In this document: positions 21,555-31,114 of the stretch, piece by piece | Layout: each line of letters begins with the position of its first letter | Position numbering within the stretch: position 1 is the stretch's first letter | DNA from: Neosynechococcus sphagnicola sy1 | GTDB lineage: Bacteria > Cyanobacteriota > Cyanobacteriia > Neosynechococcales > Neosynechococcaceae | Direction of reading: 5' to 3' | Assembly (NCBI RefSeq): GCF_000775285.1 | Contig: NZ_JJML01000004.1 | Coordinates: forward strand, 1 to 56,234 | DNA length: 56,234 bases | Notes under the pieces: model-generated | Seen by the model: only the letters and a program-made list of their open reading frames with translations | Databases searched by the model: none | What the model was told of the DNA's origin: nothing | Program-made: the position numbers and the translations under genes

Positions 21555-22103
21555 ATGATGCCTTCCTCCGCACCCCCAACCCAACAGAACCTGATAACTA
21601 AGGCTAAGCCCAAAGCCTCAACTTCAACCTCCTGTGCCATCGGCGATCCCCGCTTTAAGGCTCTGGATATGGCGATGAAGCGCTATCAACATAACCCGGA
21701 TGCGCTGATTGAGGTTTTACACAAAGCCCAGGAATCCTTTGGCTACCTGGAAGCGGATGTCCTGACCCACGTTGCCCGAGGCTTACAACTTCCCCTCAGC
21801 CGTGTCTATGGGGTAGCCACGTTCTACCATTTGTTTACCCTCAAACCCAGTGGTGTCCACACCTGTGTGGTTTGCCTGGGGACAGCCTGCCATGTCAAGG
21901 GCAGTAGCAAGTTAGTGGCAGCCTTAGAGGCGGAACTGGGGATTCAAATGGGGGAAACCACTGTGGATGGCCAGGTTTCCCTGCTAGCCGCCCGTTGCTT
22001 AGGAGCCTGTGGCATTGCACCGGCCATGGTAATCGATGGGGCAGTCAGTGGCAAGCAAACCCCCAAGGATGCTGTTGACAAGGTTCGAGTTCTGAAATTT
22101 TAG
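21555..22103 (+). CDS. hoxE: Bidirectional hydrogenase diaphorase subunit HoxE
   Basis: HoxE is the NuoE-like [2Fe-2S] subunit of the pentameric NAD(P)-linked [NiFe] hydrogenase. The 182-residue product has the thioredoxin-like fold with VYGVATFYHLFTL, CLGTACHVKGSSKL and ARCLGACGIAPAMVI, giving the four cluster-binding cysteines (two CxxxxC-type pairs). The N-terminus has a short low-complexity extension (about 28 residues) before DPRFKALDMAMKRYQ. Two ATGs (21555 and 21558) are adjacent, and no strong Shine-Dalgarno is visible. The gene sits 101 bases after ppsA and opens the hox cluster. Confidence 0.95.
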   Translation: MMPSSAPPTQQNLITKAKPKASTSTSCAIGDPRFKALDMAMKRYQHNPDALIEVLHKAQESFGYLEADVLTHVARGLQLPLSRVYGVATFYHLFTLKPSGVHTCVVCLGTACHVKGSSKLVAALEAELGIQMGETTVDGQVSLLAARCLGACGIAPAMVIDGAVSGKQTPKDAVDKVRVLKF

Positions 22104-22166
22104 TCACTCTGGGTTTACCCCACTCCCTGACTTCAACTCCTATCCCAATGACGCTAGAAAACCGTT

Positions 22167-23799
22167 ATGGACATTACCGACCTGAATGCGATCGCCCAGA
22201 AAGAACGAGAACGCCAAAAAACCACTCGCATCCGCTGTTGCACTGCAGCTGGGTGTCTTTCCTCCGGTGCTGCTGCCGTTAAGAATGGTCTAGAGGCCGC
22301 GGTGCAGGCGGCAAAGCTAGCTGAAGCAGTGGAAGTCACTAGTGTTGGCTGTATGCGGTTTTGTGGCCGGGGTCCCCTGGTGGCAGTAGACCCAGCGGAT
22401 AGCTTCTATGAGTTAGTCACCCCGGAGGATACTCCGTCAATTGTGGCTGCACTCCAGGGTGGAACGGCCACCGCGAATCAGGGCGATCGCAACCACCCCT
22501 TCCTCACCCGTCAGATGCCGATTGTGCTGGAGAACTGCGGCAACATCGATCCAGAACGGATTGAAGCCTATATTGCCACGGGGGGCTATCTGCAATTACA
22601 CCACGCCCTCACCGAAATCACCCCCGCCCAAGTCTTGGAGGAAGTCACAAAGAGTGGGCTGAGAGGTCGCGGCGGCGGTGGCTATCCCACAGGTTTGAAG
22701 TGGGCAACCGTTGCCAAGATGCCCCCCCGGCCAAAAATATGTGGTCTGTAATGCCGATGAGGGGGACCCCGGCGCATTTATGGATCGCAGTGTCCTAGAG
22801 AGCGATCCCCATCGGATTTTAGAAGGCATGGCGATCGCGGGCTATGCCATTGGGGCGAACCATGGCTTTATCTACGTCCGTGCCGAATACCCCCTCGCGA
22901 TCAAACACCTGCAAAAAGCGATTCAGCAGGCGAAAAAATACGAACTCCTCGGCAGCCAAATCTTTGACTCCACCTTTGACTTTAAGATTGATATTCGGAT
23001 TGGGGCGGGTGCGTTTGTCTGTGGGGAAGAAACGGCGTTGATGCAGTCCATTCAAGGCGGGCGAGGCAATCCTCGTCCCCGGCCGCCCTATCCCGCCGTA
23101 TCGGGGTTGTGGGGATGCCCCACCCTGATTAATAACGTCGAAACCTTTGCCAATATTGCCCCAATTATCCGCAATGGCGGGGACTGGTATGCCAGCATTG
23201 GCACCACCAAGAGTAAAGGCACGAAGGTCTTCGCCCTGACGGGCAACATCCAGAATACGGGTCTGATTGAAGTCCCAATGGGGACAACAATCCGCCAGAT
23301 TGTCGAGGAGATGGGCGGAGGCGTTCCTGAGGGCAGCCAGGTCAAGGCAGTACAAACGGGTGGCCCTTCTGGTGGCTGTGTCCCAGCAGCCTTCTTCGAT
23401 ACACCGGTGGATTATGAGTCCTTGCAAAAGCTGGGAACAATCATGGGTTCCGGCGGCATGATTGTCATGGATGACTCGACGAGCATGGTGGAAATTGCCC
23501 GCTTTTACATGGAATTTTGTCGAGGTGAATCCTGTGGGAAGTGCGTTCCCTGTCGGGCGGGTACAGTGCAGCTCTATGCCCTGCTGACCAAGATCATGAA
23601 TCAGGAAGCTACGGCGGCGGATCTGGCGCAACTGGAATCTCTCAGTTACATGGTCAAGGAGATGAGCTTGTGTGGCCTGGGGCAAACCGCGCCGAATCCG
23701 GTGCTGAGTACCCTGAAATATTTCAAACAGGAATACCTAGATCTGTTGCAAGCCCCAACAGACGGGAATGGAAGTCTCGCAGTTTCAAAGATCTTGTGA
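22167..23799 (+). CDS. hoxF: Bidirectional hydrogenase diaphorase subunit HoxF, frameshifted
   Basis: HoxF is the NuoF-like flavoprotein that exchanges electrons with NAD(P)H. The N-terminal part has the [2Fe-2S] thioredoxin-like domain ([26 protein letters not shown]). The core has [16 protein letters not shown] (FMN/NADH site) and [15 protein letters not shown]. The C-terminal [4Fe-4S] motif is [13 protein letters not shown] with [12 protein letters not shown]. Reconstructed length is about 543 residues, normal for HoxF. The frame breaks at the C7 run 22722-22728, and removing one C gives [20 protein letters not shown], the expected sequence. It follows hoxE by 63 bases and precedes hoxU. 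Confidence 0.94.
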
Positions 23800-23806
23800 G
23801 GATGGT

Positions 23807-24523
23807 ATGTCGGTTAAAACACTGAAACTAGACGGTATTGATGTGGCGATCGCCGAAGGGTCAACCATTCTGCAAGCCGCAGCAGAAGCGGGGGTTACCA
23901 TTCCCACCCTGTGTTATCTCAAGGGCGTTTCAGCGGTGGGGGCCTGCCGCCTGTGCATGGTGGAGCTTGCTGGGTCTCCCCGGTTATTCCCCGCCTGTGT
24001 CACCCAGGTAGAAGAAGGGATGGAGGTTTCCACCCAAAGCCCCAAGCTCCAGGACTACCGCCGCATGATTGTGGAGTTGCTATTCGCCGAAGGCAATCAC
24101 GTCTGCGCCATTTGTGTTGCCAATGGGAACTGTGAGTTACAAGATGTCGCCGTTGCAGTTGGCATGGATCATTCCCGCTTCCCCTACCGGTTTCCCGATC
24201 GCCCTGTGGATATGTCCCATCCCTTGTTTGCCATTGACCACAATCGTTGTATTCTCTGCACCCGGTGTGTGCGGGTTTGCGATGAGATTGAGGGAGCCCA
24301 TGTTTGGGATGTGGCGCAACGGGGCGCAGACTGCTACATCACCTCAGGACTCAACCAACCCTGGGGCGAGGTCAGCGCCTGTACCTCCTGTGGCAAATGT
24401 GTGGATGCCTGTCCCACGGGGGCGATTTTCCGCAAGAGCGAGACCACCGGGGAAAAAGTTCGCGATCGCGACAAGCTGGAATTTTTAGCCACCGCACGGG
24501 AGAAGCAGCAATGGACAAGATAA
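23807..24523 (+). CDS. hoxU: Bidirectional hydrogenase diaphorase subunit HoxU
   Basis: HoxU is the NuoG-like iron-sulphur subunit linking the diaphorase to the hydrogenase dimer. It has 238 residues. Residues 1-80 are a plant-type [2Fe-2S] domain ([26 protein letters not shown]). Next comes the His/Cys [4Fe-4S] motif ([17 protein letters not shown]), then two ferredoxin-like clusters ([16 protein letters not shown] and [17 protein letters not shown]). The ATG at 23807 follows GAGGATGGT, a plausible Shine-Dalgarno. An upstream in-frame ATG lies inside hoxF and is not needed. The 3' end overlaps the start of hoxY by 13 bases. Confidence 0.95.
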   Translation: MSVKTLKLDGIDVAIAEGSTILQAAAEAGVTIPTLCYLKGVSAVGACRLCMVELAGSPRLFPACVTQVEEGMEVSTQSPKLQDYRRMIVELLFAEGNHVCAICVANGNCELQDVAVAVGMDHSRFPYRFPDRPVDMSHPLFAIDHNRCILCTRCVRVCDEIEGAHVWDVAQRGADCYITSGLNQPWGEVSACTSCGKCVDACPTGAIFRKSETTGEKVRDRDKLEFLATAREKQQWTR

Positions 24524-25060
24524 GGTTTGCCACCGTGTGGTTGGCTGGGTGTTCGGGGTGTCACATGTCCTTTCTGGACTTGGATGAGTGGCTGATCGAT
24601 TTAGCCCAACAGGTGGACGTGGTCTACAGCCCGGTAGGGTCGGATATTAAAATCTATCCGCAGCAGGTGGATGTCTGTCTGGTGGAACGGGGGGGTGGCC
24701 AATCAGGACAATTTAGAACTGATCCATGCTGTGCGTCACCGCACGAAGCTGTTGATTTCCTTTGGGGATTGTGCGGTGACGGCCAATGTCCCCGGCATGC
24801 GAAACATGCTGGGGGGAACCGATTCGGTGTTAAGACGCGCCTATCTAGAACTGGCGGATACCGGGCAGCAGTTCCCCCATGAACCAGGAATTGTACCGGA
24901 GTTGTTGGATCGGGTGTTACCGGTTCATGAAGTCGTGCCCGTGGATATCTTTATGCCGGGATGTCCGCCCTCGGCAGATCGCATTAAATCCACCTTAGAA
25001 CCTTTACTGCGGGGGGAACTGCCCCTGATGGTCGGGCGGGAGATGATCAAATTTGGCTAG
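24511..25060 (+). CDS. hoxY: Bidirectional hydrogenase small subunit HoxY, frameshifted
   Basis: HoxY is the small subunit of the [NiFe] hydrogenase and carries the proximal [4Fe-4S] cluster. It starts [23 protein letters not shown] (cluster cysteines CSGC). Later come [16 protein letters not shown] and [15 protein letters not shown] with the remaining cysteines. The reconstructed product is about 182 residues, normal for HoxY. The frame breaks at [11 protein letters not shown]. Deleting the C at 24688, just before the G7 run 24689-24695, restores [15 protein letters not shown], which fits HoxY better than deleting a G. The stop codon is embedded in the inverted repeat that separates hoxY from hoxH. 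Confidence 0.93.
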
Positions 25061-25093
25061 TAGGGGTTTGGCATTGCCAAACCCCTACTAGCC
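25055..25093. repeat. Perfect 39-bp inverted repeat between hoxY and hoxH
   Basis: The arms GGCTAGTAGGGGTTTGGCA (25055-25073) and TGCCAAACCCCTACTAGCC (25075-25093) are exact reverse complements around a single T. The hoxY stop codon TAG (25058-25060) lies in the left arm. There is no T-run after it, so it is not a classic intrinsic terminator. It could be an RNA hairpin that stabilises upstream message or tunes hoxH expression, or a copy of a dispersed intergenic palindrome. I saw no second copy in this window. Confidence 0.8.
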
Positions 25094-25158
25094 TTCCATG
25101 GTTGCCATTTACCAGATTGCCCTCCACATTTTTTCGTGCTTAACCCAGGGGAACCATT

Positions 25159-26598
25159 ATGTCCAGAACTGTCGTTATTGATCCCGTGACCCGCATTGAA
25201 GGCCATGCGAAAATCTCGATTTTTCTTGATGATGCAGGGGAAGTCTCCGATGCTCGCTTCCATGTGGTGGAATATCGTGGCTTCGAGAAATTTTGTGAAG
25301 GTCGCCCCTTCACCGAAATGGCTGGGATTACGGCTCGAATTTGTGGGATCTGCCCGGTCAGTCATCTCCTGGCGGCTGCCAAAACCGGAGATAAAATTCT
25401 CGCCGTCCAGATTCCCCCAGCAGCAGAAAAATTGCGGCGATTGATGAACCTAGCACAACTGACCCAATCCCACGCCCTATCCTTCTTTCACCTCAGTAGC
25501 CCGGACTTTCTCCTGGGTTGGGACAGTGATCCAGCAAAGCGCAATGTCTTTGGCCTGATTGATGCCAATCCCGATTTAGCCAGAGCTGGAATTCGGCTGC
25601 GACAATTTGGTCAAACCATCATTGAGTTATTGGGGGCGCGGAAGATTCATGCCGCCTGGACAGTTCCCGGTGGCGTGCGATCGCCGTTATCCGAGGAAGG
25701 GCGGCAATGGATTTGCGATCGACTGCCGGAGTCCTTCGCCACCCTTCACCTGGCCTTAGACCTGTTTAAGGGGATGCTGGATGGGCCGCTGCAAGCAGAG
25801 GTGAATCTGTTTGGTGCCTTCCCTTCCTTATTTATGGGGTTAGTGGGGGCAACGGGTGAGTGGGAGCACTATGGGGGTCATCTGCGTTTTACCGATAGCC
25901 AAGGGCAGATCGTTGCCGATCATTTAAGTGAAGACGACTATCAAACCTTTCTCGGCGAAGCTGTGGAACCGTGGTCATACCTCAAATTTCCCTACTACAA
26001 ACCCTGGGGCTACCCCGATGGCATTTACCGGGTCGGCCCCTTGGCGCGGCTCAATGTCTGCGATCGCATTGGTATGCCAGGGGCGGATCAGGAACTCCAA
26101 AACCTCCGCGATCGCGCCCAGGGGACACCCACCTCTTCTTTTCTCTACCATTACGCCCGCCTGATTGAGATTCTGGCCTGCTTAGAACACATTCAAGCCT
26201 TGATGGATGACCCGGATATTCTTTCCCATCGCGTGCGCGCCCACGGCGGGGTGAATCAACTGCATGCGATTGGGGTGAGCGAAGCCCCACGGGGAACCCT
26301 GTTCCATCACTACCGGGTGGATGAGGATGGTCTGATCAAAGCAGTGAACCTGATTATTGCTACGGGTCAAAATAACCTGGCGATGAACAAAACCGTTGCC
26401 CAAATTGCCAAGGAATATATTCATAACGCCAGCAATGGTCATGAAATTTCCGAGGGATTGCTGAATCGGGTTGAAGCGGGCATTCGCTGCTTTGATCCCT
26501 GTCTCTCCTGTTCCACCCATGCGGCGGGTCAGATGCCCCTGCACCTGCAATTGGTGAATGCGAAGGGCGACGTGGTCAGTGAACGCTTTGCAAATTGA
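25159..26598 (+). CDS. hoxH: Bidirectional [NiFe]-hydrogenase large subunit HoxH
   Basis: HoxH carries the [NiFe] active site. The 479-residue precursor has the N-terminal nickel motif [15 protein letters not shown] (RxCGxC) and the C-terminal motif DPCLSCSTH (CxxC with a following His). After the His comes a tail of about 25 residues ([12 protein letters not shown]...), which is the maturation peptide normally removed by the dedicated protease once nickel is inserted. The start ATG at 25159 follows CAGGGGAACC. The frame is intact. It is separated from hoxY by about 100 bases that contain a perfect inverted repeat. The gene for the putative protease overlaps its stop codon. Confidence 0.97.
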   Translation: MSRTVVIDPVTRIEGHAKISIFLDDAGEVSDARFHVVEYRGFEKFCEGRPFTEMAGITARICGICPVSHLLAAAKTGDKILAVQIPPAAEKLRRLMNLAQLTQSHALSFFHLSSPDFLLGWDSDPAKRNVFGLIDANPDLARAGIRLRQFGQTIIELLGARKIHAAWTVPGGVRSPLSEEGRQWICDRLPESFATLHLALDLFKGMLDGPLQAEVNLFGAFPSLFMGLVGATGEWEHYGGHLRFTDSQGQIVADHLSEDDYQTFLGEAVEPWSYLKFPYYKPWGYPDGIYRVGPLARLNVCDRIGMPGADQELQNLRDRAQGTPTSSFLYHYARLIEILACLEHIQALMDDPDILSHRVRAHGGVNQLHAIGVSEAPRGTLFHHYRVDEDGLIKAVNLIIATGQNNLAMNKTVAQIAKEYIHNASNGHEISEGLLNRVEAGIRCFDPCLSCSTHAAGQMPLHLQLVNAKGDVVSERFAN

Positions 26599-27104
26599 TG
26601 ACACCCACAGCCGTTCCACCCCAAATTTTAGTCATTGGCTATGGCAATACCCTCAGAGGCGATGATGGCATCGGCTATCAGGTGGCTGAAGCAGTTGCAG
26701 CATGGCAACGACCCCACCTGCGATCGCTGCCGGTACATCAACTGCTACCCGAACTAGCAGCGGCGATCGCCGATGTAGACGTGGTCGTCTTCATTGATGC
26801 CGCCATTGTCAGTCATCCCTCGTCACCCCATATCACCGTAGAATCCTTGATAGCGGCTAGGGATGCCACCTTTAGAACCCATCTAATCACTCCCCAGTTC
26901 CTGTTAGGTCTGAGCCAACGACTTTACGGTGCAGCACCCACTGCCTATTTGCTGACGATTCCCGCCATAGATTTTGCCTTGGGGACAACCTTGTCGCCCC
27001 TCGCCTGTAGAGGGAAAGCCTTGGCCTTAGGGATCTGTCACGACATTTTTCAGCGGTTGAACACCGATCAAAAAACTTGCCCCCTTTTCAGCTCTCAGGA
27101 CTGA
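26598..27104 (+). CDS. hoxW: Hydrogenase maturation protease (HoxW-type)
   Basis: This 168-residue endopeptidase is of the HyaD/HybD/HoxW family. It begins [31 protein letters not shown], with the diagnostic GNxLRGDDG motif holding the first nickel-sensing acidic residue. A second conserved acidic position is in VVVFIDAA. A His in the THLITPQ region fits the usual third ligand. It should cleave the C-terminal peptide of HoxH after the His of CSTH. The ATG overlaps the hoxH stop (ATGA), so the two are coupled. It is the last gene of the rightward hox cluster and converges with the S1-domain gene. Confidence 0.9.
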   Translation: MTPTAVPPQILVIGYGNTLRGDDGIGYQVAEAVAAWQRPHLRSLPVHQLLPELAAAIADVDVVVFIDAAIVSHPSSPHITVESLIAARDATFRTHLITPQFLLGLSQRLYGAAPTAYLLTIPAIDFALGTTLSPLACRGKALALGICHDIFQRLNTDQKTCPLFSSQD

Positions 27105-27171
27105 CCCCGTGGCTGACAGCAGTTGCCAGGGAGCGCTCCAATAGGAACGCATGGTTGACGAACGTAGACCC

Positions 27172-28090
27172 TTAGGTTGGTGATTCAGCCGCTGATTTTT
27201 GCCGCCAACGGCTGGCACGCTCCTCAGCTTCCGCCATGACCAAAGCCATGCGGCCATCGATCATCTCACCGGGGGTAATTTTCTAGCACCTTGGTCGAGA
27301 GAGCGATCCGCCCTTTGGCTTCATCCCGATCTACAATTACGGCTTGCAGCGGTTGTCCCAGCTGAAACAACTCCGGGAGCGATCGCACAAACTGATTGCT
27401 GATCTGGTTAATGTGGAGCAGTCCCGTGGTGCCTTCAAAGTCGATAAACAAGCCAAAGGGCTTAATGCTGGCAACCTTGCCGTCAATCAGTTGACCCACC
27501 TCAAACTGACTGACACTGGCAGATCGTGCTGCCTGTCGCTGCGATAACACCAGTTTGCCCCGTTCGGAGTCTACTTCCAGGAACCCCACGGTCAGGGTTT
27601 GGCCTTTGAGGGCTTCGAGATTTTCTCGCGCTACCAGGTGCGATCGCGGAATAAAGCCCCGCAGACCTCGGGTGGCGACGGTCACCCCGCCCTTATTTAA
27701 CCCCGTAACCCGCACCGACAGGGTTTGGTTGTTTTCTTGCATTTGTTTCAACTGCTCCCAAACCTGCAAGATTTCCATCCGCTTCCGGGACAGGGTGACC
27801 TGACCCTCGGCGTCTTGCTCCCGAATAATCATAAACTCCTGCTCAGATTGCAGGGGCAGGATCTCCGTGACCTTGACGTTGGGATTCAGAGCCACCTCAG
27901 CAGCAGGCAAATAAGCCAGAGATTTAGCACCAATATCAACATAGGCACCATCGGATTCGTAGCTGTAGACTTTGCCAGTTACCATCTGTCCAGTGGGGAA
28001 ATGGTAATCGTGCTGTTCCAGTGCCCTGGCAAAATCCTCCATCGAGAACGATGCAGCAGTTTCGCGGGAGCGGGCAGATTTAGAAGTCAT
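27172..28090 (-). CDS. Ribosomal protein S1 homologue (S1-domain RNA-binding), frameshifted
   Basis: The product of about 305 residues has three S1 repeats. These include GQMVTGKVYSYESDGAYVDIGAKSLAYLP (residues about 28-60), a middle one with KGGVTVATRGLRGFIPRSHL, and VGQLIDGKVASIKPFGLFIDFEGTTGLLH near residue 205. Cyanobacteria carry two or three S1 proteins, and this one resembles the shorter Rps1b type. The open frame stops at ENYPR. Removing one G from the G5 run 27271-27275 extends it to ENYPGEMIDGRMALVMAEAEERASRW and a stop at 27172, which is the expected C-terminus. I set the start at MTSKSARSRETAAS (28090). Confidence 0.88.
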
Positions 28091-28126
28091 AGACACTATG
28101 CAAACATTTAGCAAAAACTCGCTCTA

Positions 28127-29366
28127 CTAGGATACAAGTTCTGCACCGGGTAGCGGTTGACGAATCAGCTGCAGCTGTTGATGATCTCGTAGCCAGCGGA
28201 ATTGAAAGACGCGCTGGGCAGCTACGGTAACAGCTGTCATAAAGCTGTGATTTGCCATCACCCCCAAGGGAATCCCCAGAATCGGTACGGAACTGCCACT
28301 AAATTTTTCGATCAAGTTCTCGACGGCCCGCTTGAAAATTGCTTCAATACTGCCTTCTACCAAGTTATCTTCCACCGCCCCTTCCAGAATATCCTCCAGG
28401 GTTTGCCGATCTAGCTGCTGGTGGAGATCCCGCAGTGCGAGCAGCGCCTGAGTTTTTTTCCTCGGGGGTCATCGCGGTGCTCACCCCCAAAATTCGCCAG
28501 GCAAATTCCTGCTCTAAAGCAGTTTGGGGACTGTAGCCATAACATAACCCCACTTGGTGGATGGTTTGCAACGCCAGAATAATCGAGAGCGGAATATCGG
28601 CCATCTCACCAAAGGTTTCTAGGAGAGCAACGGTGCCTCCCTCCAGATCGGACAGGGTGATGGCACGGTTCGTAATGGTCTGAGTCAGGCGATCGCAGAT
28701 CTCCAGGGATTTCTGGCCTAGTTCGTGATGATGGGTGATTTCAGCCGCAGCTTGCAACCAGTCCCAATCATCCTGCCAGCGAGTGGTTACCTGATCACAC
28801 AACCGCAGGGTCGCTTGCAGCACCTCAAGGGGTAGCAGCACATCGGTCAAGACCTTGACCGGGTAAAGGACGGTCGCCACCGCCGTGGAGATCGCTTCCG
28901 GCGGTTCCGCTTCCCAGTCATCAATAGCCAAGATTTGCTGGGCTTCGTAGGCGGTAATTGCCCCCGTGACTTCAAACCAGTCGGCCTTCAGCCTGCAAAC
29001 GGAGGCGGTGGGATCCGTCGCCTGCTGAATGATGTCGATGAGTTGGGGCAGCCAGTCGTCAGGAACCAGGGTTGGATCTTGGAAGTTGATCACAACGGAG
29101 CCAGCCGCTGGATTGATGCGCACCGCCGCCACACCTGCCAAAGATGCTAGGAGGGCTTGTAAAGATTGCGGGTAGGTAGGATCTAACTTCAGGCGCGGAA
29201 TGCTCAAACGCATTCGCCCCCGGCTGCTATGGAGGACTTGGTAGGCAACGGTCTGGGAAACGGGGTCACTGGGAGTGGAGCTCACCATCGGGGGATCCAT
29301 AGGGGTTGATGCCATCACTTGGGTTACCTGGTTGAGAACGGCCTGAGCATTCACCGCTGTATCCAT
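28127..29366 (-). CDS. HMA-like / EcsC-like protein of unknown function, frameshifted
   Basis: The reconstructed protein is about 412 residues. Residues about 40-120 (YQVLHSSRGRMRLSIPRLK, VAAVRINPAAGSVVINF) look like the heavy-metal-associated HMA_2-type fold seen at the N-terminus of some P-type ATPases, but without CxxC. The middle (YPVKVLTDVLLPLEVLQATL) is helical and partly hydrophobic. The C-terminal part (LALRDLHQQLDRQTLEDILEG, PILGIPLGVMANHSFMTAVTVAAQRVFQFRWL) resembles the EcsC family. The break is at the T7 run 28453-28459, and one base less gives EEKTQALLALRDLHQQ. I cannot name a function. A role in membrane or metal homeostasis would be a guess. Confidence 0.6.
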
Positions 29367-29396
29367 GATTCCTCCCCCAGAATTCCTAGTAGTCTA

Positions 29397-30128
29397 TCAA
29401 GCAAACGCTGTGCGCCAGAGCTGCTGTAACTGCATCCAGGCATCCGCTGCTGCTTCCGGATGGTAATCAGGTCGCTGGTTACAGAAAAATCCATGCCCCA
29501 CTGGATACCGATAGATCTGGTGTGGAATCTGATGGGTTGCTAGGGCGGCCTCGATTTGATCGATCTGTTCTACGGGAATTAAGGGATCGCGAGTGCCAAA
29601 AAAGCCATAGACCGTTCCCTGAATCTCTGGGGTGCGCGTAATCGTGGGTGCGCCGCCCCCAGGGGTAAAGGTGGCGATGCCCGCTCCATAGAAGCAGGCA
29701 GTGGCGCGAATGGCTGGCAGGGTGGCGGCCAAGTAGGCCACATGACCCCCAAAACAGAACCCCAGGCAGGCGATCGCCCCTGGTTTGAAATTGGGTAGGG
29801 TCTGGAGATAGGTAATCGTGGCAGTAGTGTCACTCAATAATTGAGCCGCAGTCGTTTGATCCTTGTGATACCGACCGAGTTCCAGATCAGCGGCATTGTA
29901 GCCGACGTCAAAGCCCGGTGCGGTGCGTTGATAAATCGCCGGGGCGATCGCCAGATATCCTTCTTGGGCAATTCGTTCTGTCACCTCCCGAATGTGGGCA
30001 TTGACCCCAAATACCTCCTGAAAGACAATGACCGCTGGATAAGTTCCCGCAGCCATGGGTTGAGCCAGATACGCCTCAATCTGAAGATCCAGGTTGGGGA
30101 TATGAACGGTGCTTGTCCGAATTTCCAT
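29397..30128 (-). CDS. Dienelactone hydrolase family protein
   Basis: This 243-residue alpha/beta hydrolase is cytoplasmic, with no signal peptide. The nucleophile elbow is GFCFGGHVAY, with Cys as nucleophile, as in dienelactone hydrolase. The acid is in FFGTRDPLIP and the His in RYPVGHGFFCNQRPDYHPEAA. The oxyanion-side motif VIVFQEVFGVNAHIREVTERIAQEGY is diagnostic of the family. The true substrate in cyanobacteria is unknown. The frame is intact. The gene is divergent from the methyltransferase at 30459. Confidence 0.92.
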   Translation of the reverse strand: MEIRTSTVHIPNLDLQIEAYLAQPMAAGTYPAVIVFQEVFGVNAHIREVTERIAQEGYLAIAPAIYQRTAPGFDVGYNAADLELGRYHKDQTTAAQLLSDTTATITYLQTLPNFKPGAIACLGFCFGGHVAYLAATLPAIRATACFYGAGIATFTPGGGAPTITRTPEIQGTVYGFFGTRDPLIPVEQIDQIEAALATHQIPHQIYRYPVGHGFFCNQRPDYHPEAAADAWMQLQQLWRTAFA

Positions 30129-30458
30129 GGTGATGTTGTCCGCCCAGACACTTGCTGTTCAGATTCTAGGGGAATTCGGCGCTGACGGACGTTCAACCCC
30201 AGATCTAATCCGACAAGCCAGATTCTTGAGGAAATCTGCTCGATGAACTGGCTGACTTCACCGGCGTGTGTTCCGGTAACCCATGCCCTTGGGCATCTAA
30301 AAACAGTCCCAACTGGTTATTCAGGCTGGCTTTTGGCGTTGCTGGTTAGCGGTATGAATCTACTCCTTCTGGCGATCGCAAAATTCACTTATACCTGGCT
30401 GGTGGCATTGTCAAGATCTTCGATTCATACTTGGATTAAGCAACGCCAAAAAATCATC

Positions 30459-31088
30459 ATGATCAACCAGTGGATTAATATTGAACACGCCCTCGATTAT
30501 CTGCGGCGGGCGGACAACATTCCCCATCGCACCGAGGGAGAAGCAGTCCTCCTCGATCACGTCCCCCAAACCGTGAAGCGCATCCTTGATCTAGGAACCG
30601 GGAATGGTCGATTACTGGCGTTACTGAAAGTAGATCGTCCCCAAGCCCAGGGAGTGGCCTTAGATTTTTCGCCCACGATGCTGGCAGAAGTGGGGGCACG
30701 TTTTGCGGCGGATGCCACCGTGACCATTGTTGATCACAATCTAGACCTGCCCTTGCCAGACTTGGGAACATTTGATGCCGTGGTGTCTAGTTTTGCCATT
30801 CACCACTGCACCCATCCCCGTAAACAGGCGCTCTATGCCGAAATTTTTGCCTGCCTACAACCAGGAGGAATTTTTTGCAACCTGGAACATGTGGCATCTC
30901 CCACCCCTAAACTCCATGCTCACTTTCTCGAGAGCATTGGCTACACCCCCGAAACAGAAGACCCCTCGAACAAACTGCTGGATGTCGAAACCCAGTTGCA
31001 TTGGTTACGGCAGATGGGATTTATAGAGGTTGATTGCTACTGGAAATGGCTGGAAATGGCCTTACTGATCGGACTGAAGCCTCTCTAG
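30459..31088 (+). CDS. Class I SAM-dependent methyltransferase
   Basis: The product has 209 residues from MINQWINIEHALDYLRRADN. SAM motif I is ILDLGTGNGRLLALL, followed by GVALDFSPTMLAEVGARF, FDAVVSSFAIHHCTHPRKQALYAEI and LQPGGIFCNLEHV. The frame is open upstream to 30243, but that part is unrelated hydrophobic sequence without support. I therefore chose the ATG at 30459, where methyltransferase homology begins. The substrate is unknown. It is convergent with the ClC channel gene. Confidence 0.8.
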   Translation: MINQWINIEHALDYLRRADNIPHRTEGEAVLLDHVPQTVKRILDLGTGNGRLLALLKVDRPQAQGVALDFSPTMLAEVGARFAADATVTIVDHNLDLPLPDLGTFDAVVSSFAIHHCTHPRKQALYAEIFACLQPGGIFCNLEHVASPTPKLHAHFLESIGYTPETEDPSNKLLDVETQLHWLRQMGFIEVDCYWKWLEMALLIGLKPL

Positions 31089-31114
31089 ATCGGTCGTTAA
31101 AAATTTCAACCTGA

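Noticed and set aside
30243-30458. A membrane helix extension on the methyltransferase at 30459
   Set aside because: The upstream in-frame hydrophobic stretch has no homology and lies before the true methyltransferase start. It is probably a chance open frame.
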